The notes: generated from the sequence alone by a model not told the origin. DNA of 64,000 nt from Vibrio salinus (GCF_021272385.1 NZ_JAJSDZ010000010.1:1116001-1180000), one strand, 5' to 3'. Positions 38,292-47,900 are shown, numbered from the stretch's first letter. Numbers and translations are program-made.

Positions 38292-39505
38292 GATGCTTTC
38301 CTCTCAAACGGCAATATAAATCGCTGGAAAAGCCGTCGTCGTCCTTTAGAAGCAGAACGATAACCACAGATCAGATCAACAAGAGAAGAGATGGATTCAT
38401 TAAATAAAGGAACTTTCTGAAGATTTAGTGCTCCCTTCAGCAACATTTGCTCAATCGATTTACCGGCAAATGGCAATTCAATGTCAACTTTTCTGTTAAT
38501 AAATTGCTCGAATTCAAGGCGGCTTATGAGTCGGCTATTTTGACGATGTTCATTGCATACAATAACAATGCGCTGTCCATCCGTTTCATCACCGATTTCT
38601 TTTAACAAACGCAGCGTATTACGTGCTGATATCACCGTATAATCTGCAACAATAATCCTTGTATGAGCGCAAGCAAGAACATCTAATGAACCATCAGGCT
38701 GACTGGAGGGTAAATCCCATACCACCTGCTTAAACATCTGACAAAGCGTTGAACCCAAAGTCAAAATATGCTCTTGATCGATAGCTTCCTGTACCGAAAA
38801 ATAATCAGGAGCCTGACTCAAAATCGATAACTTATCGGAAATGGTATTCATTGAACGGTATAGGAACCGTGTATCGATACTATCCGACCTGAGCACACCA
38901 CTCAGTCCGTCTTCGTCTTGCAAGCCACATAACAATCCCAGACATCCATTCGTACGATCAAAATCAACCAACCCTGTCGTAATACGACGTTCATTAGACA
39001 ATATTTGCGCTATACCCAGAACAATTAAAGATGTCCCAATACCACCTTTTACACCGGTAACGGCTATAGTTCGACCGGACGATATTTCTCCAATTCTCCC
39101 TGTTTTCACACAATTGAAAAGATTTGCAAACCTATCAAGCGTTACAGGTTTAACCAAATAATCAAAAACACCCTGAGCCAATAAATTTCGATAAAGATCC
39201 AGACTAGCAGTGGTATCGGTGCCAATAGCAACCACCTTACATGTTGGCCCACAGACAGAACATAATTCGTAAATTGATTCGGACAAACATTCGGCACCAT
39301 CAATATCCACAAGAATAGCAGAAGGAACAGCATGGGATTTTACCCATTTTATAGCATCATCCACGCCCCCTTGCACAACACCTTCACAGTCCAGACTCAG
39401 GCGGCTGAAATCATCTACATAAATAGCAGCATCATCCTTATCCGGGGTAAATAACATGACAGATTCAAGTTCTTCTGTATTGTATTTGTAATTGTCTTCG
39501 CTCAT
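38288..39505 (-). CDS. tadZ: TadZ/CpaE, polar localisation factor with receiver-like and ParA-like domains
   Basis: 405 residues. An atypical receiver-like N-terminus (about 10-135; SAILVDIDGAE keeps a possible acceptor Asp and DYLVKPVTLDRF the Lys) is followed by a MinD/ParA ATPase fold whose P-loop VTGVKGGIGTSLIVLGIAQ is deviant (KGGIGTS, lacking the usual KT). Hallmarks of TadZ, which places the Tad machinery at a cell pole. It overlaps tadA by four bases. Confidence 0.85.
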   Translation of the reverse strand: MSEDNYKYNTEELESVMLFTPDKDDAAIYVDDFSRLSLDCEGVVQGGVDDAIKWVKSHAVPSAILVDIDGAECLSESIYELCSVCGPTCKVVAIGTDTTASLDLYRNLLAQGVFDYLVKPVTLDRFANLFNCVKTGRIGEISSGRTIAVTGVKGGIGTSLIVLGIAQILSNERRITTGLVDFDRTNGCLGLLCGLQDEDGLSGVLRSDSIDTRFLYRSMNTISDKLSILSQAPDYFSVQEAIDQEHILTLGSTLCQMFKQVVWDLPSSQPDGSLDVLACAHTRIIVADYTVISARNTLRLLKEIGDETDGQRIVIVCNEHRQNSRLISRLEFEQFINRKVDIELPFAGKSIEQMLLKGALNLQKVPLFNESISSLVDLICGYRSASKGRRRLFQRFILPFERKAS

Positions 39506-39521
39506 GGTCTAATCTCAACGG

Positions 39522-40166
39522 TTAATTGTCTTCATTGAAGTCGATGTCCAGAAGTTCTTTTAAATCATCTTCGTAATAACGTTCTACTGCACCGACTGAA
39601 GTTACTGCATCCGCGCTATCCAGAGGTTTTGAACGGATCAAATCTCTCGGATCAGCAACCATACGGGCTAAATTAGACCTTGTTGCACATCCTAATGGAC
39701 CAATCGCTTCATATGGAGAAATAGCCCACTGTCCCGCATCATGAATCTGGCAATCTGGAATACTAACGACCATAGCCTGTGACTGGACACGTAGATCCCA
39801 TTGAGATTTACCTGAATCATAAATTTTGGGCTGAACTTTTACTTGCTTTGCCCCAGCCTTTAATAGGGTCGATTTCAACCTGAACGCAAATTGTTCACCA
39901 TCGCTTGAAAAGGGTTGAATCAAAATCACCTGGTCTATAAGCCTTCCCTGATTCATCAATAAAGTGTTAAGGCTTGCAAATGATGCTTCATCTAAACCCT
40001 CTTGATTTGTCAATTTCAAAGAAACGGCAGAAACTGAAGGAGAAACGTTGATAGGGTAACGTTCTCCGGTCAGAACTTCTTCATCTCCGGCACGTAATTG
40101 ATTTACCGTATGTTCACATCCGGTAAGGAATATACACAGAAAAATAAAAATAAGTCTTAAATACAT
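39522..40166 (-). CDS. cpaD: CpaD-family pilus lipoprotein (RcpB position)
   Basis: 214 residues with lipobox FLTGCE. The C-terminal PLGCATRSNLARMVADPRDLIR is the CpaD motif, ending in an acidic tail. Located between rcpA and tadZ where rcpB/cpaD is usual. The outer-membrane lipoprotein is thought to stabilise the secretin and gate pore. Confidence 0.85.
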   Translation of the reverse strand: MYLRLIFIFLCIFLTGCEHTVNQLRAGDEEVLTGERYPINVSPSVSAVSLKLTNQEGLDEASFASLNTLLMNQGRLIDQVILIQPFSSDGEQFAFRLKSTLLKAGAKQVKVQPKIYDSGKSQWDLRVQSQAMVVSIPDCQIHDAGQWAISPYEAIGPLGCATRSNLARMVADPRDLIRSKPLDSADAVTSVGAVERYYEDDLKELLDIDFNEDN

Positions 40167-40184
40167 AATGACATTCCCTGATAC

Positions 40185-41609
40185 TTAGAAAAGATAACCT
40201 GCTGATGCTTTTTTCGGCATAGCATTATCCAATGTCTTGATCCCTTTGCCGGGAACCTGCAGATCACCAGCATTGGTTGGCGTTACAACATAAGCTGTCG
40301 CAATAATCACCAGTTCTGTTTCCTCCTTCTCATTGCTGGAGGATTCAAAAAGATGGCCAAGTATCGGTATATTTCTTAATCCGGGAACACCGTTGACCGT
40401 CAGGTTCTGACCCGACCGAAGCATCCCAGCAAGAGCAAAGCTTTGTCCGCTGGCAAGTTCAACGGTGGTATCTGCTCGACGAACTTTAAAAGCTGGTATT
40501 TTTGTACCCTCCAGTTCTATAGCACCATCATCTGATAAGTCGCTGACTTCCGGAGCAATATGAAGGCTAATACGGTTCGGGGATAACAACGTCGGTGTCA
40601 TTCTCATAATCACACCATACTGCTTAAAATCAATAGAAGTTGTATTGTTGGTTATCATAACAATTGGAACTTCACCACCAGCCGCAAAACCGGCGGTTTC
40701 TCCTGACATTGCCGTTAAGTTTGGTTCTGCAAGAATACTGGCTAAACCATTTGTCGATAAAGCGGATAACACTCCTCCCAGGTTACCGGATGCGCCACCA
40801 GCAAGGGCATTTGAGACTGAATCGCTGGAAAAGATACCAGTAGAAGCATCGAACAAAGCAGAGCTGGTATTGCGTATAAAATATTTGCCGTTATCAAGCA
40901 AAGATTCCCAACTAAAACCGAGTTCAGTATCCAGACTTCTAGACACTTCCACAATTCGAACACTAATATTAATTTGTGCGGATAACTTAACATGCAATTG
41001 ATTAACAATTCTTACCGACGAATTACTTCCACCGCCATTGTTACCTCCTCTATTAGCGTTACCGCCCCCACTACTACTTACATCTGAATCGCCTCCTGTA
41101 TAAGCAGTGATAGCATCGATCACTTGTTTAGCCTGTTGAGGTGTCTGAACAGAACCACGAACCAAGATTCCGTTTTCAGTTGAACTAAGAAGTTTTACAT
41201 CGGCTCCGACAATTTCAGTGTTAATTTGCTCTGTTAAACTTTCCAGATCAAAACCAGCGATAATATGCGTTGCCAAAATCACACGATCCTGATTATCCAG
41301 AGCATAAAGTGTTGTGGTTCCCGGTTCATTGGCAAACACAAAAATATTGGTAGATGATGGCATCTGAAAACTGGCAATATCAGGATTGGCAACCAATACT
41401 TTTGACGCTCTGGCAGGCAACGATAGCAATCGTCCTTTGCTAACCGTTAGATGTATTGTATCGTGTACTTCAATCTGGGAAAAATTGGTTGTTTTCACAG
41501 TTTTTATTTTGGGAATTATATTTTGACCTGCGAATGCCAAAGGCATACCGATCATGCAGACAATAATAAAATATGCTGCATTTTTTATTTCTTTATGAAA
41601 AGTCTTCAT
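40185..41609 (-). CDS. rcpA: RcpA/CpaC, Tad pilus outer-membrane secretin
   Basis: 474 residues with signal peptide. The N-terminal pilus-assembly domain (LPARASKVLVANPDIASFQMPSSTNIFVFANEPGTTTLYALD) is followed by a BON-like segment and a glycine/asparagine-rich linker unusual for the family (about residues 175-198). The secretin domain follows (ILAEPNLTAMSGETAGFAAGGEVPI, VIMRMTPTLLSPNRISLHIAPEVSDL, FALAGMLRSGQNLTVNGVPGLRNIPILGHLF). It forms the multimeric exit pore of the pilus. Confidence 0.92.
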   Translation of the reverse strand: MKTFHKEIKNAAYFIIVCMIGMPLAFAGQNIIPKIKTVKTTNFSQIEVHDTIHLTVSKGRLLSLPARASKVLVANPDIASFQMPSSTNIFVFANEPGTTTLYALDNQDRVILATHIIAGFDLESLTEQINTEIVGADVKLLSSTENGILVRGSVQTPQQAKQVIDAITAYTGGDSDVSSSGGGNANRGGNNGGGSNSSVRIVNQLHVKLSAQINISVRIVEVSRSLDTELGFSWESLLDNGKYFIRNTSSALFDASTGIFSSDSVSNALAGGASGNLGGVLSALSTNGLASILAEPNLTAMSGETAGFAAGGEVPIVMITNNTTSIDFKQYGVIMRMTPTLLSPNRISLHIAPEVSDLSDDGAIELEGTKIPAFKVRRADTTVELASGQSFALAGMLRSGQNLTVNGVPGLRNIPILGHLFESSSNEKEETELVIIATAYVVTPTNAGDLQVPGKGIKTLDNAMPKKASAGYLF

Positions 41610-41658
41610 CGAAATTATTTCCTAATAATCATAAATTCTCGATTCATGAAGGCATCAA

Positions 41659-42573
41659 TTAATTTGCCACATCTTCGACCTGAACTTTATTTCCCATATA
41701 AAGAACTATTTTCGGAGTCGAAGGTGAGCTCAATTTACGATAAATATCAGTAACTTGGTTCAAAGTGGTTACACCAGTTTTGTTGTCAGCGAGAGACACA
41801 ATATCGTTATTATCTCCGACAGCCCGCAAAGCAAGTTGTAGCGTACCGATTTCTCTGGCGACAGCTAAACGTTCAGACTGTTTAGGCGTCACTTCCAAAG
41901 TGACAGTTTCAAAATACTGATTATCATCCTTGCGTTTCTTATTATCCTGCGAGCGAACTTGCACACCACTGCGAACAACGTTGTTCAAAGCCAAAACTCT
42001 TACATTAGTAACCAATGTCTGGGATGCCAGCATTGGAGGTTGTACAGACGAGGTATCATCGCCAGAAACATTGACATTATTTTCCTTTTTCAAGCCAAGA
42101 ATAACATCAACATGATCGCCAGCAGACACTAATCCAGCATTACTGGCAACCGCATTAGTTGGGATAGCAACTGCGCGCATTCCTTTATGTAAAACCGAAG
42201 CCAAAAATCCTGGTTCTCCCGGTTTCACAACCAATGAATACGTTAATAAATCACCTTTTTTAACCAGTTTACGGACTGTTGCACCAAAGTTAGATGCCAA
42301 ATCTATAGAGTCCTTTTTTAAATACAAAGCTTTGGGATAGTCTTTTTTAACAGCTTGCCAATGAATTGCTCCGCCATCGATAAATTCTCCGGGATGAATG
42401 TCGCGGCTGGCAACCAAAACAGGAGTATAGACATGGGCAGGCCTTGTTACAGCAACAGGCTGTAAAGACACCTCGGCTTTTGGTGCTGGCTCAGCCAGAC
42501 CACGCATAACAAACGTTCCACCAAGAGCTATCACAAAAGCTCCGGATATAAATAAGACGGATGAAACTTTCAT
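41659..42573 (-). CDS. rcpC: RcpC/CpaB, Tad pilus assembly protein
   Basis: 304 residues. N-terminal membrane anchor, then SAF domain (VLVASRDIHPGEFIDGGAIHWQ, GMRAVAIPTNAVASNAGLVSAGDHVDVILGL) and the RcpC C-terminal region (TVTLEVTPKQSERLAVAREIGTLQLALR). Periplasmic partner of the RcpA secretin; 13 bases after tadV. Confidence 0.9.
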   Translation of the reverse strand: MKVSSVLFISGAFVIALGGTFVMRGLAEPAPKAEVSLQPVAVTRPAHVYTPVLVASRDIHPGEFIDGGAIHWQAVKKDYPKALYLKKDSIDLASNFGATVRKLVKKGDLLTYSLVVKPGEPGFLASVLHKGMRAVAIPTNAVASNAGLVSAGDHVDVILGLKKENNVNVSGDDTSSVQPPMLASQTLVTNVRVLALNNVVRSGVQVRSQDNKKRKDDNQYFETVTLEVTPKQSERLAVAREIGTLQLALRAVGDNNDIVSLADNKTGVTTLNQVTDIYRKLSSPSTPKIVLYMGNKVQVEDVAN

Positions 42574-42586
42574 AGAAAAACCAATA

Positions 42587-43153
42587 CTAATGAGTTAATG
42601 GAGTAAGAAGGGACAATACCGCCCCAATGCTAATAGCAATACCATACGGAAGACCAGTTGTTGTCGGTGAGTTGGTATAAGCAGCATCTGGTACCGGGAT
42701 TTTCAGAAATGGGAACCATGCTGAAATATTCAATATCCACTTTGCCCCCCTGAATTCGATAACTCTGACAAATGGCATAAAAAAGACTAAGACTCCCCCG
42801 GCTAATGCCGTAAGCAGTAAAAAGGTTACCAAATTTTCACCACCAAGCAGTAAACACAAAACTGCCATCAGCTTTACATCTCCGGCTCCCATCTGACCAA
42901 TAGCAAATAAAGCAAAACCAATAATCAAAACAGCCACAGCACCTAATACAGAAAGCTCAAACTGACTTTGAATCTGTCTGACTGTTAATCCTGCATAACT
43001 ACCCATATCCAGATAAAACAAAAAAACATTGACCAACACCATCACAAGAAGAAGATAAATAAGATGGTTATAGATCTTGCGATAAAACAGATCACTGATA
43101 CTCACATACAAAAGAGGAAGCACCAACATATAAAGAATCCACTGATCGTGCAT
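42587..43153 (-). CDS. tadV: TadV, type IV-like prepilin peptidase (A24)
   Basis: 188-residue multi-spanning aspartyl protease lacking the methylase domain. First catalytic Asp in YVSISDLFYRKIYN, second in the GxGD motif GQMGAGDVKLMAVLCLLLG. It cleaves the leader of Flp and pseudopilins. ATG 43153 is preferred (AAAGG five bases upstream) over a GTG two codons earlier. Confidence 0.9.
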   Translation of the reverse strand: MHDQWILYMLVLPLLYVSISDLFYRKIYNHLIYLLLVMVLVNVFLFYLDMGSYAGLTVRQIQSQFELSVLGAVAVLIIGFALFAIGQMGAGDVKLMAVLCLLLGGENLVTFLLLTALAGGVLVFFMPFVRVIEFRGAKWILNISAWFPFLKIPVPDAAYTNSPTTTGLPYGIAISIGAVLSLLTPLTH

Positions 43154-43173
43154 AACCACCTTTCCTTACAAAC

Positions 43174-43371
43174 CTAGTCACCGGATGGCGTTGCCGTATT
43201 AGTAATTTGATCCGCAATCGCAGCAAAACGCTCCTTCAATGCGGTCACAAAGACACCATCCGCTCCAAAAATCACACCAATAGCAGCGGCCATGGCTGCT
43301 GCCAGAATTCCGTACTCAATCGCCGTTACTCCGCTTTCATCAGAGATAAACTGCTTAATTTTAGATTTCAT
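43174..43371 (-). CDS. flp: Flp-type major pilin
   Basis: 65-residue prepilin from ATG 43371 (AAGGGA upstream; the longer frame adds 16 residues with no Shine-Dalgarno). Leader MKSKIKQFISDESG, cleavage before VTAIEYGILAAAMAAAIGV, with the diagnostic Glu-Tyr pair at +5/+6, then a short C-terminal tail. First gene of the tad operon, 16 bases before tadV. A Fur-like box lies 54 bases upstream of its start. Confidence 0.93.
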   Translation of the reverse strand: MKSKIKQFISDESGVTAIEYGILAAAMAAAIGVIFGADGVFVTALKERFAAIADQITNTATPSGD

Positions 43372-43424
43372 AATCAATTCCCTTATGTATAAAAAATGAT
43401 AAATAAGCTCAATCCTCACCCCGT

Positions 43425-43443
43425 ATTAAGAGTTATTCTCATT
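43425..43443 (-). promoter_or_regulatory. Fur-like box before flp
   Basis: ATTAAGAGTTATTCTCATT agrees with the vibrio Fur consensus AATGANAATNATTNTCATT at 13 of 16 defined positions; the right half is perfect and the left half is degraded. It lies 54-72 bases upstream of the flp start codon, in the expected promoter zone. Confidence 0.55.
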
Positions 43444-43643
43444 TACATATCAATAGGTCAATTATTAAGAATGCTTAATAAAACATTTCTCAACATCATA
43501 AATTTGATATTTTTGGTTAGTAGAATCTAATAGGCTGCGCCTGATAGATATGATGACCAATTACATGTCGAAAGGTAGTCAGATAAAGTTATTAAAGAAG
43601 AAATTCTTGCCATTTGAATATAATGTTTTATTCATAAACCTTG

Positions 43644-43671
43644 TTGACATAAGTGTTACTATTGATACAAT
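43644..43671 (+). promoter_or_regulatory. Sigma-70 promoter of the response regulator/kinase operon
   Basis: TTGACA (43644-43649), 16-base spacer with an extended -10 TG, TACAAT (43666-43671). The transcription start is expected near 43678, right at the Fur box. Confidence 0.75.
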
Positions 43672-43679
43672 ATTACTAT

Positions 43680-43694
43680 TGATAATAATTATCA
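43680..43694 (+). promoter_or_regulatory. Fur box before the two-component operon
   Basis: TGATAATAATTATCA is a perfect 7-1-7 palindrome identical to the Fur core consensus TGATAATNATTATCA. The wider 19-mer matches the vibrio consensus at 15 of 16 defined positions. It lies about 9 bases after the -10 element, an ideal repressor position. Confidence 0.85.
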
Positions 43695-43745
43695 TTACAA
43701 TTTAGATTAACATTATCAATTTCTTGTCTAAATAAGGAATTAACT

Positions 43746-44420
43746 GTGCGTGTTCTTGTTGTGGAAGATGAACTTCCTGTAAGTCATTGGATAAGCAGTA
43801 AATTGCATTCATATGGTCATAATTGCAAACTCTCAGATAATGGGAAACAAGCTCTTAATCTCATTAAAAATGAAGTTTTTGATGTTGTTTTACTGGACAA
43901 TATGCTTCCTGAAATGAATGGAATTGATGTTCTGAATCAGCTCGTTGATACACCACACCCTCCTATTCTAATTCTATCAGCAAACGATCAAATATCAGAC
44001 CGTATTCATGGGCTAAAGGCCGGCGCAGATGATTACATGGGTAAGCCCTTTGACTTTATTGAACTGTTACTCCGCCTTGAACGTCTCCATGACCGGACAA
44101 CGAAAATACAAAATACTCATGACATACATGTTAGTAATGTTGTTATTAATTTAGAGAAAAGAAACGTAACACTAGGGGGAAAAAAAGTTCTTCTTACAGG
44201 AAAGGAATTTGAACTTTTGCAAGTGTTAGCAGAGCACAAAGGTAAAGCTGTAACTCGGAATATGCTTTTAGAACGAGTCTGGGGCTACCAGTTTGACCCT
44301 CAGACAAACATCCTTGATGTTCATATGTCAAAGCTAAGAAACAAGCTCAACATCAACAAAGAAGAAACACCAATTATACGGACAATTCGTTCTGTCGGCT
44401 ACGCTTTAGGTTCAGAGTAA
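43746..44420 (+). CDS. OmpR/PhoB-family response regulator
   Basis: 224 residues. The receiver domain has acidic pair Glu7-Asp8, phosphoacceptor Asp51 (DVVLLDNMLPEMNG), Ser78 and Lys100 (MGKPFD; the usual 'VKPF' has Gly before Lys). The C-terminal winged helix is of the trans_reg_C type (LTGKEFELLQVLAEHKGKAVTRNMLLERVWGYQFDPQTNILDVHMSKLRNKL.. IIRTIRSVGYAL). GTG start with AAGGA seven bases upstream. The 3' end overlaps the kinase start by one base. Divergent from the flp operon and preceded by a Fur box, so it is a candidate regulator of the pilus or LEPR operons. Confidence 0.9.
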   Translation: MRVLVVEDELPVSHWISSKLHSYGHNCKLSDNGKQALNLIKNEVFDVVLLDNMLPEMNGIDVLNQLVDTPHPPILILSANDQISDRIHGLKAGADDYMGKPFDFIELLLRLERLHDRTTKIQNTHDIHVSNVVINLEKRNVTLGGKKVLLTGKEFELLQVLAEHKGKAVTRNMLLERVWGYQFDPQTNILDVHMSKLRNKLNINKEETPIIRTIRSVGYALGSE

Positions 44421-45793
44421 TGCCAGTCAGGTTAATTATTACCAGTAGCAGTTTTCGTCAGGCCGCTTATGTCGCTTTTTTTTGTCTGATTATTTCTTCG
44501 GCTTCAATTTTTATCAGCGATCACTTTCTGAAAGAAGTTATGCACACTCACCTCAAGAATATGATCCTGGATGATATCAAGGCTAAAAGCTCACTAAAAC
44601 TATTTGAAGATAGCCACAAACTTACCAACTATCTCACCAATCACGAACAGACTCAAAAATATGATGAATTGATCTCCTATACCTTTGATAAAAATAAGGC
44701 ATTACTTCATGGAGATACAAGTGTCTTAAACCTTGATGAACTTAAATCAATTTTCCAGCTGCCACGCAGACATATGGCTGAATTTACTTTTCATAAGAAA
44801 AAACACGTTCTTTTTGGGATTGTAGTTCCTCTTAGTGATGGAGGTTATTATTATGCTTCCTATAACATTTTACCAATGCTCAATAATACCCGGATCATAC
44901 CCCTTATGACAGGTGCTGTATTATTTACAGTATTACTATCAATACTAATTATAAGTCTACCATTCAGCATTAGAAACATGCTAAGAGTAAATAAGATCCT
45001 GGATGTAATGCATGAATATGCCAATGGAAAACATCAGGTTCGTGTCATGAACAATGGCTATAATGATGAATTTGGCCGATTGAGTGATGAAACAGACTTA
45101 TTATTAAGCCGTACAGAAAAGCTAATGGAACAGGTTCGTACAGCAAATAGTCATATTGCTCATGAACTCAAAACTCCCCTGACAAGAGTAAAAAATCGTT
45201 TAATTAATACTTCGGCAATAGTGGAAGGACAAGCATTGGATGAACTGGAAGAAGCAGCAAAAGAAATTGATCGGGTTTTATATCTATTCCGGGCGATAAT
45301 GAAATTGACGGAAGTAGAGAATGGCTTATTATCCCTTAAAAGAGAACCGATACATTCAGTCAAATTACTGCAAGATGTTACCGAATATTACGATCCTTTA
45401 ATTGAACAACACAACATAAGTTTGAAAATCTCTGTCAATAAAAACCATTCTTTTTATGCTGACTATGCTCTAATTCTTCAGGCTGTCGCAAATTTACTTG
45501 ATAATGCAATAAAATATGCACCGGACAGCTCCAAAATAATCTTACGCATAAACCAGCAACTTGATACCACTTACATTCAGATTATTGATGAAGGACCAGG
45601 TATCCCGGAAAATATGTTGTCACAAGTTAAAGAACGTTTTCAACGAATCAAAAGATCAGGAACCAAGGGATTCGGTCTTGGACTGCCCTTTGTACAGGCT
45701 GTCGCAGAACGACATCATGGAACACTATCTCTTGCTAACTGCACTCCTGGTCTGATGGCTACCATTACTTGTAGAAATGAATCTGTCACATAA
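44420..45793 (+). CDS. Membrane sensor histidine kinase
   Basis: 457 residues. TM1 (about 14-33), a periplasmic domain of roughly 135 residues without recognised fold, TM2 (about 160-182), HAMP, HisKA with His248 (NSHIAHELKTPLTRVKNRL) and HATPase_c with N box LLDNAIKYAPDS, G1 DEGPGIPE and G2 GTKGFGLGLPFV. Cognate partner of the upstream response regulator (TAATG overlap). Its last eight bases overlap the end of the opposing M50 gene, so there is no terminator space between the operons. Confidence 0.9.
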   Translation: MPVRLIITSSSFRQAAYVAFFCLIISSASIFISDHFLKEVMHTHLKNMILDDIKAKSSLKLFEDSHKLTNYLTNHEQTQKYDELISYTFDKNKALLHGDTSVLNLDELKSIFQLPRRHMAEFTFHKKKHVLFGIVVPLSDGGYYYASYNILPMLNNTRIIPLMTGAVLFTVLLSILIISLPFSIRNMLRVNKILDVMHEYANGKHQVRVMNNGYNDEFGRLSDETDLLLSRTEKLMEQVRTANSHIAHELKTPLTRVKNRLINTSAIVEGQALDELEEAAKEIDRVLYLFRAIMKLTEVENGLLSLKREPIHSVKLLQDVTEYYDPLIEQHNISLKISVNKNHSFYADYALILQAVANLLDNAIKYAPDSSKIILRINQQLDTTYIQIIDEGPGIPENMLSQVKERFQRIKRSGTKGFGLGLPFVQAVAERHHGTLSLANCTPGLMATITCRNESVT

Positions 45794-47900
45794 CTGATTC
45801 ACGAATTGCGACTTTTAGGACACCATTCCACATGCGATGAATAATACTTTGAGATTTACCTTTTATAACAATTGCTCCCTTTTTCTGGCTAAGGGGAGCA
45901 GATAACGAACTATCATCCGATAAATAAACCTGATAAATTGCCTGCTGCGGAACCGGAATACGCTTATGCCTACCCAATTTAGTAGCAACGGGTCCTCCAT
46001 ATGAAGAACTTAGCTCCGGATGAGCACTAAGGTCGGTAGAAACACCTCGAGCCAAACGGTCAATTGATAAAGAAAAACGGCTGAGATGAATATCATCAGG
46101 AATAAACGTTGCCTTATTTTGGCCACCAATACGGGCAATATCCCTTTCATTTATATAAGCTTCCGCAATAGTTCCTTCTTCACCGACAACTCTGCCCAAA
46201 ACGGTGCCTGCTGCCATCCAGCTTCCTGCAATATGTTCTTGTAAATCAACGACAACACCTGAATACGGTGCACGGATTGTCAGTTTTTCCTTGAGACTTT
46301 TCTGCTCATTCAGTCGGTATTTTATAATTGAAAATTCATCTCTGACAATTTGTAAATCGGCAGCTGCTTTTTTGTCAAAAGGATAAAAAAGGATTTGTTT
46401 CTCCAGCATACGGCTCTGTATTTTAAGTTCCTCTATCGCCTGATCTAATTTAGGAGATATCAGAATAAACATTAATTGTCCCTTAACTACCTTATCTCCG
46501 GCATTTACATACTGCCCTGTCAACATGGCATCTTCGGCAACAAACAATTGTTGTTGTTGCTTTGCCATCAACACCGCTGGAGCATAAACGGTATGGTGCC
46601 ACGGTACAAACAAGAATAAAAAGATGAAAAATACAAAAAGAAACAACCTCAGTATTTTTACATTCATATGAAATTCCTGATAATTTTTTAACCATATACG
46701 AACTTCCCGAACTAAAGGGAATATCAGAAAATAAGCAATTTCTACTGAAAATAACAGTATTCCAAGCGTTTTAAAAACCAAATGATAAACCGCTAATGCA
46801 ATGCTGAAATATAAAGTGCAACGATAAATCCATGTCGAAAGTGCATAAATTACAACCCCCCTGGTCCTCATCGCTGAAAAACGTTCAGGAGGTTTTGTCT
46901 TCCAGCCAAACATCCACTTTCTGATTGCCCAACGGGCCATAGCGAATGCTCTGGGCTGCATATTTGGCATATTGCACCAGTCAGAAAGAATAAAATAACC
47001 ATCAAAACGCATCAGTGGACTCAGATTAATTGATAGTGAAAGAAACAGAGATGTCGTTGATAATGTGAATAGCACACTTTTAACTATTCCTTCATCTGTA
47101 AAATTCCATATAAGTAAGGCCCAGGCAGCAATAACCATTTCAGTAAAAATACCCGCGGCTCCAATCATAATTCGATGTTGTCTGCTCTTCAGCCGCCAAG
47201 CCCCTGACACATCAGTATAAAGTACTGGCCAAAAAAGGATAAACATGATTCCAATTGTTGAAACACGGGCTCCATATCTCTTACAAGTAAATGCATGTCC
47301 TAGTTCATGCAGCACTTTTACTAAGATGATGGTTATTACCGATATGACAGCTCCCTCAGCAGAATACAAATAAGAGAAACCATGTATAAATGACTCCCAT
47401 TGTCTCGATGCCAGCCAGAACCCGGCGATGGCCGCCAACACACTAATTTGAAAAAAAAACCTGGACATAAAAGGTAAGGCAACCGGTAATGTTTTACCAA
47501 GCCATACATCGGGTTCACAAAGAGGAACTCTGAATGCCAGATGATACCGAAACAGCCACTTTAGCCAACTCTCACTTTCTCTTTGCTGCTCTTTCTGTCT
47601 TATTAATGTGTCAGCACTAGTTTGGACTAAATGATTATTTCGTAAAAAAAGTAAAAAAGAATTAAGTGTCTCCGGATTAGGGCGTAACGTTGTCGTTTCA
47701 TATATACGGCTAAGGGTTTTTTGTGGAGAGATTGACCAATTGGCAAGAAATTCCGTTTCAAGCCATCCCAACTGATAAAAACGCCCCCTGATTGGGTCTT
47801 CCAAAGTCCATCGGGAAGACCCATGTTCGCTTTCCGGTGCAGGGTATAATCGTAATTCTTGTCTTAGCAATGGTAATTCGTCATTAGGAGGGCTAATCAT
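45786..47900 (-). CDS. M50 (site-2) metalloprotease fused to HlyD/lipoyl domain, with PqqD-like N-terminus
   Basis: 704 residues. Residues about 15-95 (SSRWTLEDPIRGRFYQLGWLETEFLANW... TLNSFLLFLRNNHLV) resemble a PqqD-type winged-helix domain. A multi-spanning M50 domain follows: HELGH at 198-202 (LVKVLHELGHAFTCKRYGARV), the distal metal ligand in LSPLMRFDGYF (Asp300), and about eight to ten TM segments. After about residue 430 a HlyD-like part has a lipoyl motif (FVAEDAMLTGQYVNAGDKVVKGQLMFIL), a helical hairpin and IRAPYSGVVVDLQEHIAGSWMAAGTVLG. The start at 47900 overlaps the upstream adaptor by ATGA. Family members of this architecture occur beside TolC/HlyD genes. Predicted role: inner-membrane core that receives or trims the exported substrate. 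Mechanism unproven. Confidence 0.82.
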   Translation of the reverse strand: MISPPNDELPLLRQELRLYPAPESEHGSSRWTLEDPIRGRFYQLGWLETEFLANWSISPQKTLSRIYETTTLRPNPETLNSFLLFLRNNHLVQTSADTLIRQKEQQRESESWLKWLFRYHLAFRVPLCEPDVWLGKTLPVALPFMSRFFFQISVLAAIAGFWLASRQWESFIHGFSYLYSAEGAVISVITIILVKVLHELGHAFTCKRYGARVSTIGIMFILFWPVLYTDVSGAWRLKSRQHRIMIGAAGIFTEMVIAAWALLIWNFTDEGIVKSVLFTLSTTSLFLSLSINLSPLMRFDGYFILSDWCNMPNMQPRAFAMARWAIRKWMFGWKTKPPERFSAMRTRGVVIYALSTWIYRCTLYFSIALAVYHLVFKTLGILLFSVEIAYFLIFPLVREVRIWLKNYQEFHMNVKILRLFLFVFFIFLFLFVPWHHTVYAPAVLMAKQQQQLFVAEDAMLTGQYVNAGDKVVKGQLMFILISPKLDQAIEELKIQSRMLEKQILFYPFDKKAAADLQIVRDEFSIIKYRLNEQKSLKEKLTIRAPYSGVVVDLQEHIAGSWMAAGTVLGRVVGEEGTIAEAYINERDIARIGGQNKATFIPDDIHLSRFSLSIDRLARGVSTDLSAHPELSSSYGGPVATKLGRHKRIPVPQQAIYQVYLSDDSSLSAPLSQKKGAIVIKGKSQSIIHRMWNGVLKVAIRESVM

